Shown in pieces: positions 46,391 through 54,043 of a DNA stretch of 64,000 nucleotides (positions are counted from its first letter, which is position 1; each line of letters starts with the position of its first letter). Source of the DNA: an uncultured Lachnospiraceae bacterium. Its GTDB lineage: Bacteria; Bacillota; Clostridia; Lachnospirales; Lachnospiraceae. Under the pieces are notes generated by a model. The model was not told the origin of the DNA and did no database searches. It saw only the letters and a list, made by a program, of their open reading frames with translations. Location: contig CANQSA010000005.1 in the NCBI GenBank assembly GCA_947626415.1, positions 62,001-126,000 of the forward strand. The letters run 5' to 3'. Both the position numbers and the translations under genes were made by a program.

Positions 46391-46683
46391 AAATCTCACC
46401 CCTTCCATTTTCATGCTATTCCATTTTCATGCTATGAATCCCGGCTTGTACTATATGCGATAATAGGCATAGAAAAACCCACATCTGCTACGCTGCAGCC
46501 TTTCCTATACCTACCCGCTTTTTTCTTTGAGACAAATTTGTTCCACCTTAATAAAGGCATTCAGATGCCATCCGCCTCCTGACGGAAACATATGTAGCCC
46601 GATGGGCTGCATCCCACAACTCAGACTCAGTGGGCTGCGCGTAAGTGAAGTATCATTATCGTTATCCCTTTATTTCATGGCAG

Positions 46684-46704
46684 ATAGGGTGCTGCCCTAT
46701 TTTT
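46684..46704 (+). terminator. Terminator-like hairpin
   Basis: ATAGGG (46684-46689), 5-nt loop, CCCTAT (46695-46700) overlapping T5. No upstream plus-strand gene is evident, so it may end an unannotated RNA. Confidence 0.45.
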
Positions 46705-46952
46705 CAAGCCGGTCAAAGGTAATACTGTCTTTCGTCTCGCTCGTTTCCGGATCCGGAAGGTCATGGCGTGCGCGCTTGCCGTGCTAACATAAAGGGGATT
46801 TTTGGCATTCTGAAATTTTCATTATGCAGTTGCCAACGTACATTCAAATAATTCCGGATAGGATAATCCAAAACTATTTGTATATACTTATTATAGTTTC
46901 TATTATGTTGATTGTCAACTTTTTTTCAATTTTATTTTCTATTTTAGATATA

Positions 46953-46965
46953 TTGTCCTATTTTA
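46953..46965. promoter_or_regulatory. Operator-like half-site before the XRE regulator
   Basis: TTGTCCTATTTTA, the exact reverse complement of TAAAATAGGACAA at 48996-49008, where it forms half of the perfect palindrome. It lies 54 nt upstream of the regulator start, suggesting autoregulation. Confidence 0.5.
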
Positions 46966-47018
46966 GTTGTTTCTTATCATCAAATGCCTTATTATTAACC
47001 TAGCAAGGAGAAATGTAT

Positions 47019-47369
47019 ATGAATAGGATAAAAGAATTGCGTAAGAAATATGGATATACTCAAGAATACTTAGGACAATATCTTAACATTACAAAGGCTG
47101 CTATTTCGAAATATGAGTTAGAGCGAAGCATGCTTACTGATGATACTATTCGTTCGTTATGCTCCTTATTTAATGTTACCTCTGATTATCTGCTTGGCAT
47201 CTCCGACATTCCAGATGGATATAATAAAACGCTTACCAAAGAAGAGAAAACGCTGCTATCCTACTATAAACGGCTGTCTTTGGAAGATCAGGATTATATT
47301 AAAGGACAGATGATTGCATTATACCGGGAAAAAAGCAGCAAAGATGCGCAAACAAAGCGGACCGGATAA
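47019..47369 (+). CDS. XRE-family helix-turn-helix transcriptional regulator
   Basis: 116 aa. N-terminal Cro/C1 HTH: RIKELRKKYGYTQEYLGQYL, then TKAAISKYELERSM and the LCSLFNVTSDYLLG C-cap typical of Firmicutes XRE repressors. The ATG at 47019 (8 nt after AAGGAG) is preferred; the ATG at 47013 is too near. It diverges from the recombinase module and sits next to a GGACAA half-site, so it is the leading candidate for the repressor that binds GGACAAATTTGTCC elsewhere in the element. Confidence 0.92.
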   Translation: MNRIKELRKKYGYTQEYLGQYLNITKAAISKYELERSMLTDDTIRSLCSLFNVTSDYLLGISDIPDGYNKTLTKEEKTLLSYYKRLSLEDQDYIKGQMIALYREKSSKDAQTKRTG

Positions 47370-47421
47370 CTTGATCCGGTTTCCGCTTGAAAATGCATGA
47401 TATGTAAATATTTAGGAAACC

Positions 47422-47447
47422 AGACCGGTTACGGGTCTATTATTTTT
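47422..47447 (+). terminator. Terminator after the XRE gene
   Basis: AGACC / GGTCT stem (47422-47426 and 47434-47438) followed by ATTATTTTT. A wider GGTTTCC/GGAAACC pair surrounds it. Confidence 0.5.
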
Positions 47448-47505
47448 AGCATTTAAAGCCTATGAATATAGGCTAATACTTTCTTAAATACAAGGAATAC
47501 AAACA

Positions 47506-48195
47506 ATGAATACAATCTACGTGAAACAACGAACAGGATGCTGCAGTATAGTTTTATGGGATATGATTATGATCATCTTTATGATTGCAAATCTGCCCTC
47601 TTTATTACCGGATATTTTTTTTGCCGATTGGCATGTAGGCTATCGGATATTGTTAGGCATTGGCGCCGGTATTATCTTCTTTGTTTTTTGCAGCATTCGT
47701 TATATCGGAATATTATTTCAGATTGCCGCAGCAGCGTTTTGGACTTATTTAATTTCAGGAATGATTCTTATCAATTTTGACTTTTATAACAGTGATGCTA
47801 CCTGGCGCCGGGTTTGCCATATTCTTCTATTTCTAGTATTTCTGGCTCTCCATTGGGAAGAGATCTCTGTGCTGGCATCCAGTGTACCTCATAACTCTCC
47901 CGGAAACCAACAGGCTGCTGCACCAGAGGTTACTTTTAATGAGTATAATGACTACTATGTGCATCCGATTTCCGAACAACAACATACAGCGACTGTTCCC
48001 ATAGTAGATCCCGAACCAGTTTCGGATCAGACTGCTCCCTTATCTTCTGCAGAGGAACAACATAATTTTGAATATATCCCAACTCCATATGCCAGCGACT
48101 TTGAGTTTCTTAACATGAAAAAGGATATATGGGGTGACTTTACAAAAAGGGCTGTGCAGCAACCATTAAAAAATGTTTTAAAAAAAAGAATATAG
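47506..48195 (+). CDS. Membrane protein, probable N-terminal half of a frameshifted membrane-NERD gene
   Basis: 229 aa with three or four hydrophobic helices (about residues 17-35, 44-60, 64-85, 100-118), then a soluble, Pro/Ser/Glu-rich region ending VQQPLKNVLKKRI. No known family recognised. The end lies in a run of eight A (48180-48187). With one A fewer the frame would run on through KKEYSKAYENLSELNKIGVL into the NERD gene, giving a single ~493-aa protein. AAGGAATACAAA before the ATG is shared with the gene at 49034, suggesting common expression style. Confidence 0.7.
   Translation: MNTIYVKQRTGCCSIVLWDMIMIIFMIANLPSLLPDIFFADWHVGYRILLGIGAGIIFFVFCSIRYIGILFQIAAAAFWTYLISGMILINFDFYNSDATWRRVCHILLFLVFLALHWEEISVLASSVPHNSPGNQQAAAPEVTFNEYNDYYVHPISEQQHTATVPIVDPEPVSDQTAPLSSAEEQHNFEYIPTPYASDFEFLNMKKDIWGDFTKRAVQQPLKNVLKKRI
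48180..48187 (+). repeat. A8 homopolymer at the membrane/NERD frame junction
   Basis: Eight A. The upstream frame reads TTA AAA AAA AGA ATA TAG and stops; the downstream NERD frame is open from 48182 but lacks a start codon until 48275. Confidence 0.7.
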
Positions 48196-48274
48196 TAAGG
48201 CTTATGAAAATTTATCTGAATTAAACAAAATAGGTGTTTTAACAACAGAAGGAGTCGATAGTCTGACAAGATAT

Positions 48275-48988
48275 ATGAAGGGACTCTATGCAGAACGGTA
48301 TGTAGAATCACGCTTAAAAAAGCTCAATATCCATAATACCATTTGTTTTCATAACCCTACTCTTCGTTCGGATTCTTCCAATTCCATAGAAATTGATTTT
48401 TTATTGCTGACTACAAAAGCCATTTTTATTATCGAATCCAAGTATCGTTCCAATAATACTATTACATTCGATGGGCTGAATTATATGGAAGGTGAAAAGT
48501 GTGTAACAAATCCTGTTGATCAGTTAGTCACTCAAGAACAATGTATCCGAAATATACTGGGAGCAGACATAAGGATTCCAATTATCCCCTTTGTTGTATA
48601 TAGCAATGAAAGAAATATAATAAACTTTATGAACAATGTTCCAGCCAGTATTCAGCAGAGTGTATGCAAGATTGACGCATTAACCAACTTCATCATTGAT
48701 AGATACAACAATCTTTCCAATGAGTCCATTTCATACGAGCGACTATGTGAAATGAGGGATATTCTGGCAAAATGTACCTGTCAGAATACACTGCCTGCCT
48801 ATCTAAAAATGAAAGAGTCTTACTATCAAATAAAAGATAATAATAAGATCCTTTGTAAGCACGGTTACAGGATTCCACGAAAAAAGAAGGACGGTAATTA
48901 TTTTTTTATATGTCCTTACAGCGATTATATTTTTCGCAAAAAGGAAGAACGTAGCGAGACAATATGTGAACCCAGAAGTCTATATTAA
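48275..48988 (+). CDS. NERD-domain protein (nuclease-related)
   Basis: 237 aa from the first ATG; the open frame starts at 48182. NERD core: GLYAERYVESRLKKL, then IEIDFLLLTTKAIFIIESKYR, where the Asp and the Glu-x-Lys follow the restriction-endonuclease-like pattern. C-terminus has a small Cys/His cluster (KILCKHGYRI and FFICPYSDYIF). NERD proteins occur on plasmids and in defence or stress contexts; activity is unproven. No ribosome-binding site precedes ATG 48275, supporting synthesis as the C-terminal half of the membrane protein by frameshifting or after slippage. Confidence 0.75.
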   Translation: MKGLYAERYVESRLKKLNIHNTICFHNPTLRSDSSNSIEIDFLLLTTKAIFIIESKYRSNNTITFDGLNYMEGEKCVTNPVDQLVTQEQCIRNILGADIRIPIIPFVVYSNERNIINFMNNVPASIQQSVCKIDALTNFIIDRYNNLSNESISYERLCEMRDILAKCTCQNTLPAYLKMKESYYQIKDNNKILCKHGYRIPRKKKDGNYFFICPYSDYIFRKKEERSETICEPRSLY

Positions 48989-49002
48989 CTTAAGATAAAA
49001 TA

Positions 49003-49016
49003 GGACAAATTTGTCC
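49003..49016. promoter_or_regulatory. Palindromic operator GGACAAATTTGTCC, copy 1
   Basis: Perfect 14-bp palindrome 17 nt before the start codon of the small membrane protein at 49034. It directly follows TAAAAT (48996-49001), a likely -10 box, so a bound repressor would cover the transcription start. Confidence 0.65.
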
Positions 49017-49033
49017 TGAAGAAAGGAATACAA

Positions 49034-49504
49034 ATGAAGAAATTTAAGAAAATCGAAAAGAACTTAAATGGAAATTGGAACGGAAATACAATAGCTTCCA
49101 ATAACGTCCAAAACAGCCTCAATACCTTTTATAACAATAACAACGGCACTCAAGTATTCATTAACGGGCAGCAATTACCTCCGAATGAACCAGATTTTAA
49201 AAAAACTACATTGGGAAAATTTGCTATTGCCATTAACATGATTGAATTTTTAATCGCTATTTTCTTGACAGTATTTAAAAGACACACATATAATTTAGAA
49301 ATCCTTAACATTATATTCACTGTTATTTCAATACTCTGCCCTGTGGTTTGCTTTATCCTTATATATTTTCGTAAATCATCTTTTTTTTCAAAAAAAGGCC
49401 TTTATTTTACTCTTTTAATTGCCACGGCCATTCTTTTATTAGTAAGAGCCATAGGAATTGATTTTCTAGTCCAAGAAATATCGGTTTTAATTATGATTAA
49501 ATAA
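49034..49504 (+). CDS. Small membrane protein with Asn-rich N-terminus
   Basis: 156 aa. Residues 1-55 are Asn-rich and polar (NGNWNGNTIASNNV, FYNNNNGTQVFINGQQ); then three or four hydrophobic helices (about 65-80, 90-110, 120-140). No family recognised. The VFINGQQLPP segment resembles short display loops but no motif can be named. It follows the NERD gene and is directly preceded by the palindromic operator, so it is likely under control of the element repressor. Confidence 0.7.
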   Translation: MKKFKKIEKNLNGNWNGNTIASNNVQNSLNTFYNNNNGTQVFINGQQLPPNEPDFKKTTLGKFAIAINMIEFLIAIFLTVFKRHTYNLEILNIIFTVISILCPVVCFILIYFRKSSFFSKKGLYFTLLIATAILLLVRAIGIDFLVQEISVLIMIK

Positions 49505-49530
49505 TTTAAAATTCTGATCGAATTATTGAA

Positions 49531-49567
49531 AAAAACAGCAGCCACCGCCCATTAAGGTAGTGGCTGC
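49531..49567 (-). terminator. Minus-strand terminator after the methylase cargo
   Basis: 8-bp stem GCAGCCAC / GTGGCTGC (49538-49545 and 49560-49567) followed on the minus strand by a T-rich tract. It closes leftward transcription from the cargo and faces the convergent gene at 49034. Confidence 0.7.
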
Positions 49568-49577
49568 CATGCTTTCA

Positions 49578-49591
49578 GGACAAATTTGTCC
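49578..49591. promoter_or_regulatory. Palindromic operator GGACAAATTTGTCC, copy 2
   Basis: Identical 14-bp palindrome between the minus-strand terminator and the SpoVG-protein remnant. No start codon follows it closely now; it may mark the ancestral junction before the cargo arrived. Confidence 0.55.
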
Positions 49592-49594
49592 CAA

Positions 49595-49690
49595 TTACAC
49601 CTTAGGTGCTACAGGCTTCTTGGTCTGCTTTTTCTTTTCTTCCTTCTGCTCGTTTTTCGGATTCTAGGCTTCTTTTGTCTCCGATGTCTT
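49595..49690 (-). pseudogene. Remnant of the C-terminus of the SpoVG-domain protein
   Basis: Reading leftward, the frame encodes NPKNEQKEEKKKQTKKPVAP ending in K-V and a stop, matching the KKQTKKPAVPKK tail of the gene at 52544. It is preceded by a TAG and has no start. The plus-strand CAGGCTTCTTGGTCTGC block (in 49612-49633) repeats at 52561-52582. Explains the otherwise empty stretch before the methylase gene. Confidence 0.65.
49612..49633. repeat. 22-bp direct repeat, left copy, flanking the ParB-methylase cargo
   Basis: Identical over 22 bp to 52561-52582 in the same orientation. The interval carries only the cargo genes, as if the block entered by recombination at the 3' end of the SpoVG-protein gene. 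Confidence 0.65.
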
Positions 49691-49797
49691 TAATTAATAT
49701 TGACATCCACGTAGCACAACTCTCCTTTCCCATGTGAATAAATTCAACTTGTTCTCTTATGGGTTACTATGTATACGGAGAATTTCCATTTTGTAAG

Positions 49798-50676
49798 TTA
49801 CATTTGTGCAACATTTGCCATAGGAAACGGTGGAAGGGGTAAATTCGAGATTAGTAGTTCTTTTCCCTGTGTACGTACACGTGAAGCACAAGTGTAATCT
49901 AAAAAGAAAGGTTGATACCTAACCCCGGTGTCGCCATATAGTCCACAAATGAAAGGATCATCATCATAACTGATAATCCAATCTAAATGATGGACATCTC
50001 GAACGTATCGCGATAGTGCAATATGATCTTGATTAGTATAATAATGTCTATAAATTTTTGATCCTTTTACATAATACGGAGGATCGAAATAGGCAAAGCA
50101 ATTCTCTCGCAAAAAGCGAGCATTTTGTGTTCGCATAAATTGTAACGCATCGTTCCAATTAACATCTACTCCATCCCTAAAAGCAGATAATTGATTAATA
50201 ACTGCGATAATTTTTGCCTTATTGAACCGACAATCAATTCCATATTGGGAAGTTTGGTTGATTCCCCCAATAGGATTTGCTTTAAGGATTCCGGAAAAGT
50301 TTGTACGATTAAAAAACAGTCCAGCAAATGCTAATTCAATTAATGGAGCTTGGTCTAACTGCGTTATTGCTCGGTAAGGTAACTGTTGATACCAAGTATC
50401 AATTGTTATAGGAGTAGCTTCAATTAAATTGCATAGCGTTTCTGTATCATGAAACACACAATACCAAAACGCATACAAGAGGATGTCTTTTTCACATAAT
50501 ACTAAATGTCCAATGTGATTACGCTGAAGTAACTCAAGTCCGACAGCAGCGCTTCCTGCATACGGTTCATAAAATGTACACCCAATGAGGTTATTGGCCT
50601 CTAGCAGTGCATCTATATAGCTTACTAATGATCTTTTTGCGCCAGGATAGCGCAAAGGATTAATTGTCTCAGGCAA
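49798..50676 (-). CDS. DNA adenine methylase, D12 class (Dam family)
   Basis: 292 aa. SAM-binding motif FYEPYAGSAAVGLELL and catalytic motif FAYFDPPYYVKGS (DPPY) in the alpha order, with PLRYPGAKRSLV at the N-terminus. It methylates N6 of adenine in a short DNA site. Start is a TTG at 50676, 8 nt after GGAG; no in-frame ATG is suitable. The upstream partner ends 16 nt before it, giving a two-gene operon. No restriction endonuclease is seen next to it, so the methylase may be an orphan, a protective partner of the ParB-like protein, or an antirestriction device. Confidence 0.92.
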   Translation of the reverse strand: MPETINPLRYPGAKRSLVSYIDALLEANNLIGCTFYEPYAGSAAVGLELLQRNHIGHLVLCEKDILLYAFWYCVFHDTETLCNLIEATPITIDTWYQQLPYRAITQLDQAPLIELAFAGLFFNRTNFSGILKANPIGGINQTSQYGIDCRFNKAKIIAVINQLSAFRDGVDVNWNDALQFMRTQNARFLRENCFAYFDPPYYVKGSKIYRHYYTNQDHIALSRYVRDVHHLDWIISYDDDPFICGLYGDTGVRYQPFFLDYTCASRVRTQGKELLISNLPLPPFPMANVAQM

Positions 50677-50692
50677 AATTCCATCTCCTCCC

Positions 50693-52243
50693 TCAATTAA
50701 TCAGGTTAATAATACCTTGAATAAGCGCAAACATTCCACATGCTGCAATTGCTTCAAGGGACGCTGATGTTACACTAATATTTCCGGGATAATGAATATT
50801 TGCATTCAAAAACTCACGATGAGTTGCCGCTATTACACGATCATAGGCCCTTACCATACCTTGCTCTGGAAAGACTGTGGATTTATTGGCTCTAGCATTG
50901 ATGAAATCTTCCATAGTTTTCAAAGTAGGGAAAGCACCATTTATCGTTTGGCAATATGTACCCCAAAGATTTACTTGCATTAAACGAAGCCGTAATGCCT
51001 GTTCGTATACTGTTCTTAAAACCATACCAGAAGCAATGGGGAACGACTCATAGGCCTTATGCCGTCCACAATTAGTACTCGACAATCTATAAAGTTCATT
51101 GATCGCACACAGCAATCCCTGATGTTGCTGGTTGGCAGGATCAAGCTTTCCATACCAACTTATTGTTTCAAAGAACGATCTAGGTGAAGGGCCTCCAGGG
51201 GACGGGCCCCCAGTTGTATTACCCATGTTATTTTCTGTAGAATTATCATTCCCATAGTTGGTAGGTGAAGATGTATCGCTATGTGAGTGCCCACCTTCTT
51301 CGGATACGGGAGACTCCTGCATAGCATTTTCACCTTGATGGGGCGGCACATCAGCATTATCTTTGGGCGTACTTTTTTCGGCATCAATAACTGCTTGTAG
51401 AAGTGGAATTATTCCCTCTACATCAGTTAATACATTTCGTGTTGTTACTGTTTCTTCAACAATTGCTTTTTCAAAAACTAATTGAATGATCTTTTCAAAC
51501 AGATCAGATGGTAACGAACTCGTGGTATTAAAGGTGTCATCAAATGAAAGATTGAAAAAATCCTTTGGACTTACTTTATTGCCAATGGGAAATTCAAACT
51601 TTGCTTTAAAAATTCTCCAAAATGGATCTGTTTTAAGTACTACAATTTCCTTATTGAAATCGGGGTGGGTAGCACAGTACTTTTCATATACAGAATAAAA
51701 AAACTTATAGTCTCTAATATCTTCTTTAATGTCTCCCTCTCGTACCCCTGTAATTCTTGAAAGATTGTGAATACTCTGACCTTGTCCATTTTTGTAATTT
51801 GCAGCAAAGAACTGTTTCTTGGCCAAAGGCTTCCACTGCTTTACTCCTTCAATATGGCGCTTAGTCATTAGTTCAAGTGCCGAATCTCTATCTGGAAGAA
51901 TATCAACCTCAATACTGCCGCAGTTCTTAAAAATGGACGGCGATATATGCGGAATGCGGTGCGCAAATCCATCTGGAATGAGATCACGGTTTAATAACAT
52001 TTGAAGCGAACATGTACGGCGATTGCCCTCAATTACAACATACTTATCGCCTTCATGCAAAGCAACAATTCGCTCTCCGGGCAAAAGGCTACCATAAGTA
52101 TTAATATCCGATGCTAGCTGACACACATCTTCATATGTAACTAAATATTTTCTTATGTCCGCTTGTTCGCGGCTTTGTAGAATGACAAATCGTGGATTCT
52201 CAGTATCTAATAATAAATCTAACGGAGAAATAAGAATGGTCAT
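50693..52243 (-). CDS. ParB-like nuclease-domain protein paired with the methylase
   Basis: 516 aa. N-terminal ParB/Srx-like domain: LLDTENPRFV, then VIEGNRRTCSLQMLL (like the GERR box). The centre is helical. Residues about 300-355 form a low-complexity linker rich in Gly, Ser, Pro and Asn. The C-terminal helical domain has ELYRLSSTNCGRHKAYESFP. ParB-like domains use CTP or act as nuclease/kinase folds; here no parA is nearby, so partitioning is unlikely. AAGGAG precedes the ATG at 52243. Probable defence or DNA-modification role with the methylase, inferred from pairing. Confidence 0.78.
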   Translation of the reverse strand: MTILISPLDLLLDTENPRFVILQSREQADIRKYLVTYEDVCQLASDINTYGSLLPGERIVALHEGDKYVVIEGNRRTCSLQMLLNRDLIPDGFAHRIPHISPSIFKNCGSIEVDILPDRDSALELMTKRHIEGVKQWKPLAKKQFFAANYKNGQGQSIHNLSRITGVREGDIKEDIRDYKFFYSVYEKYCATHPDFNKEIVVLKTDPFWRIFKAKFEFPIGNKVSPKDFFNLSFDDTFNTTSSLPSDLFEKIIQLVFEKAIVEETVTTRNVLTDVEGIIPLLQAVIDAEKSTPKDNADVPPHQGENAMQESPVSEEGGHSHSDTSSPTNYGNDNSTENNMGNTTGGPSPGGPSPRSFFETISWYGKLDPANQQHQGLLCAINELYRLSSTNCGRHKAYESFPIASGMVLRTVYEQALRLRLMQVNLWGTYCQTINGAFPTLKTMEDFINARANKSTVFPEQGMVRAYDRVIAATHREFLNANIHYPGNISVTSASLEAIAACGMFALIQGIINLIN

Positions 52244-52420
52244 GTCATTATCTCCTTACTCTGTACATAAAAATATTTTTATCAAATATAAATATATCAC
52301 ATTATGTCAGAAAGTGAAGAGCGTTTTATGTATTATTCTAAAAAATTTTCTACATAGGGAAACCGTTTTTTGAGATACTCCCCCTTCTTGTTGTGTAACC
52401 TTTGCTAATTTTCCAATCTA
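52244..52420. other. AT-rich region upstream of the ParB-like gene
   Basis: Contains the AT-rich promoter zone of the ParB-methylase unit on the minus strand (TATATT-like boxes); no gene seen. Together with the small frame after it, this forms the right border of the cargo. Confidence 0.45.
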
Positions 52421-52522
52421 TCAAGATAATGTATCTACCATACGCATACTATCTTGCAATATATCAATTTCCATTCCAGCAATCTTTTTTGTTGAAATAA
52501 ACTGAATTCTTTTAAACTTCAT
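52421..52522 (-). CDS. Possible 33-aa small protein
   Basis: MKFKRIQFISTKKIAGMEID... ending RMVDTLS, starting 22 nt after the SpoVG-protein stop with GGGAG before the ATG. Could be a genuine micro-protein or the truncated start of a gene cut by the cargo. Low confidence. Confidence 0.35.
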   Translation of the reverse strand: MKFKRIQFISTKKIAGMEIDILQDSMRMVDTLS

Positions 52523-52543
52523 TTCTCCCACTCTTTTTGGTAT

Positions 52544-54037
52544 TTACTTCTTGGGAACCGCAGGCTTCTTGGTCTGCTTTTTTGTCGGCTTCTTCTCCGG
52601 ATCAGACGCTTTTTCTTTTTCCGGGGCTTTTTCTGTCACTTTCTGATATTCATTCAGGACAGCTGTATTAACCTGCTCCCGCATAAACTTGGCCGGCACG
52701 ATCAGATCTGTGTATCCGCTTTTGCTGTTTGGATCCGGTACAGACGGATAAGCAACAAACAGGCCCCCTTTTCCTTCCATGACGCGCAAACCTGCAAGCC
52801 GCATCTCATCAATCGATACCGTTGCGATCGCTTTTACATTTCCGCCGTCCGAAAGCGGCGTACACTGTACGGTGATATTCCGCTGCCGGGCACGGTTAAA
52901 ATACTCCATCTGATAAGATTTCAGGATCTGTCCGGATACCATATCCTTTGTCGTCTTGTCCGCAAAATGCATATATTCCCTATAAGGATATTCCGCTGCC
53001 GGATCCGTTACCTTATATGCCGGATAGGATACAAACGGACCATTCTGTCCTTCAATGATGCGGATCCCGTGCAGCATAATAATATTGTTCAGCTCAATAT
53101 CGCAGATTGCTTTCACATTACTTTCTTCTTTATTTACTAAATTCACCTTGCAGGCTGTTACCATTACCATTGTTTTTTCCTCCCTATTTTCTGTTTGCTT
53201 GATTTGTGACGCCAAATCGCTTTCTCTCTCCTGCAGAAACTGCAGTGTATCTTCCATTGTAAAATCTTCTGGCCGCTTTCCATTCCAAAGGCGTGTGCCG
53301 TCTGAATCATAACGGCGCGGTGTTTTTGCAGGTGCCGGATTCAGATGAATATGGTTCTGTTCCAATACTGTTTCCAGCTCCATTCCCTGATTGTACTGAT
53401 TACGGGCTTTCCGATATACTTCTGCAAGTTTTTCCCCTTCTTCCTGAAACTCCGCTGTTTCGTGTGTTAATATATAAATTTCTTCTGCAAATTTCTTATT
53501 TGTTTCCAGATATTCTTGTAACGTTGCAGTTTCTATTTCTGATTCTGTAATATTTAATTTTTGGTAATTATTGGAAGCAAGATCGATGCGGCCGGCGCCA
53601 AGTTCTTGTATAATCCCGTTTTTCTCTCCAAAAACTGTGAATGCAAATTCTGACTCAGACAAATCTCTTGCCCGGACAATGCTGCGCTGGTTTTCCAGCT
53701 CTTCCTGCACACTGCTGTAAGGTATGTACATGATCATTTCCTCTGTTATAGGATCAAGATCATACTGATATTCCAATCTTCCGCTACGGATATCACGCAA
53801 CAAATAGCATCCGATCTGTGTTTTGTCTTCAAAACCCGGATAACGTATAATAACCATAGGTTCATAGTCTACCTCACGCAGCACATATGTCTGCCGGCGA
53901 AACCATGTAAGCTCGGCCATCTCTTCCGGAGATAACTCACTTTGTCTTTCTCTTATATATTCCCACGGTGCTTCCTGTGATTTCCGTATCTGGTAAGAGC
54001 CCGTACCATCCTGGTTTGAAAATAATCTAATATTCAT
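52544..54037 (-). CDS. Element protein with two C-terminal SpoVG-like domains
   Basis: 497 aa. Residues 1-270 are unrecognised, charged, with a helical middle (EEGEKLAEVYRKARNQYNQG). Residues 290-480 hold two tandem SpoVG folds: VKAICDIELNNIIMLHGIRI, and VKAIATVSIDEMRLAGLRVM ending AVLNEYQKV. The tail is Lys/Pro-rich. SpoVG proteins bind nucleic acid and regulate sporulation and virulence genes. A strong internal start exists at 53170 (GGGAGG, 8 nt, ATG), which would yield a separate 208-aa SpoVG-only product. It follows the ArdC gene by 6 nt. Confidence 0.82.
   Translation of the reverse strand: MNIRLFSNQDGTGSYQIRKSQEAPWEYIRERQSELSPEEMAELTWFRRQTYVLREVDYEPMVIIRYPGFEDKTQIGCYLLRDIRSGRLEYQYDLDPITEEMIMYIPYSSVQEELENQRSIVRARDLSESEFAFTVFGEKNGIIQELGAGRIDLASNNYQKLNITESEIETATLQEYLETNKKFAEEIYILTHETAEFQEEGEKLAEVYRKARNQYNQGMELETVLEQNHIHLNPAPAKTPRRYDSDGTRLWNGKRPEDFTMEDTLQFLQERESDLASQIKQTENREEKTMVMVTACKVNLVNKEESNVKAICDIELNNIIMLHGIRIIEGQNGPFVSYPAYKVTDPAAEYPYREYMHFADKTTKDMVSGQILKSYQMEYFNRARQRNITVQCTPLSDGGNVKAIATVSIDEMRLAGLRVMEGKGGLFVAYPSVPDPNSKSGYTDLIVPAKFMREQVNTAVLNEYQKVTEKAPEKEKASDPEKKPTKKQTKKPAVPKK
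52561..52582. repeat. 22-bp direct repeat, right copy
   Basis: Lies in the Lys/Pro-rich tail codons of the SpoVG-domain gene; pairs with 49612-49633. Confidence 0.65.
53168..53185 (-). promoter_or_regulatory. Internal ribosome-binding site and start in the SpoVG-domain gene
   Basis: Minus strand GGGAGG, 8-nt gap, ATG at 53170, in frame before MVMVTACKVN. Decides a probable second product (208 aa). Confidence 0.6.
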
Positions 54038-54043
54038 TTTCTT

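Larger units (their letters stand above)
46391..47012. other. Intergenic region at the left of the element, no credible long gene
   Basis: Contains a tandem TTCCATTTTCATGCTA (about 46404-46436), a plus-strand terminator-like hairpin (46684-46704), an AT-rich divergent promoter zone and the half-site TTGTCCTATTTTA (46953-46965) shared with the operator at 48996-49016. Short frames here have no ribosome-binding sites or family features; a decayed gene or a leader RNA is possible. Confidence 0.5.

Noticed and set aside
46391-47012. Riboswitch or structured RNA in the left intergenic region
   Set aside because: One hairpin with a T run is visible but no known riboswitch core could be recognised.
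50693-52243. Chromosome or plasmid partition system
   Set aside because: The ParB-like domain has no ParA partner or parS-like repeats nearby and is paired with a methylase.
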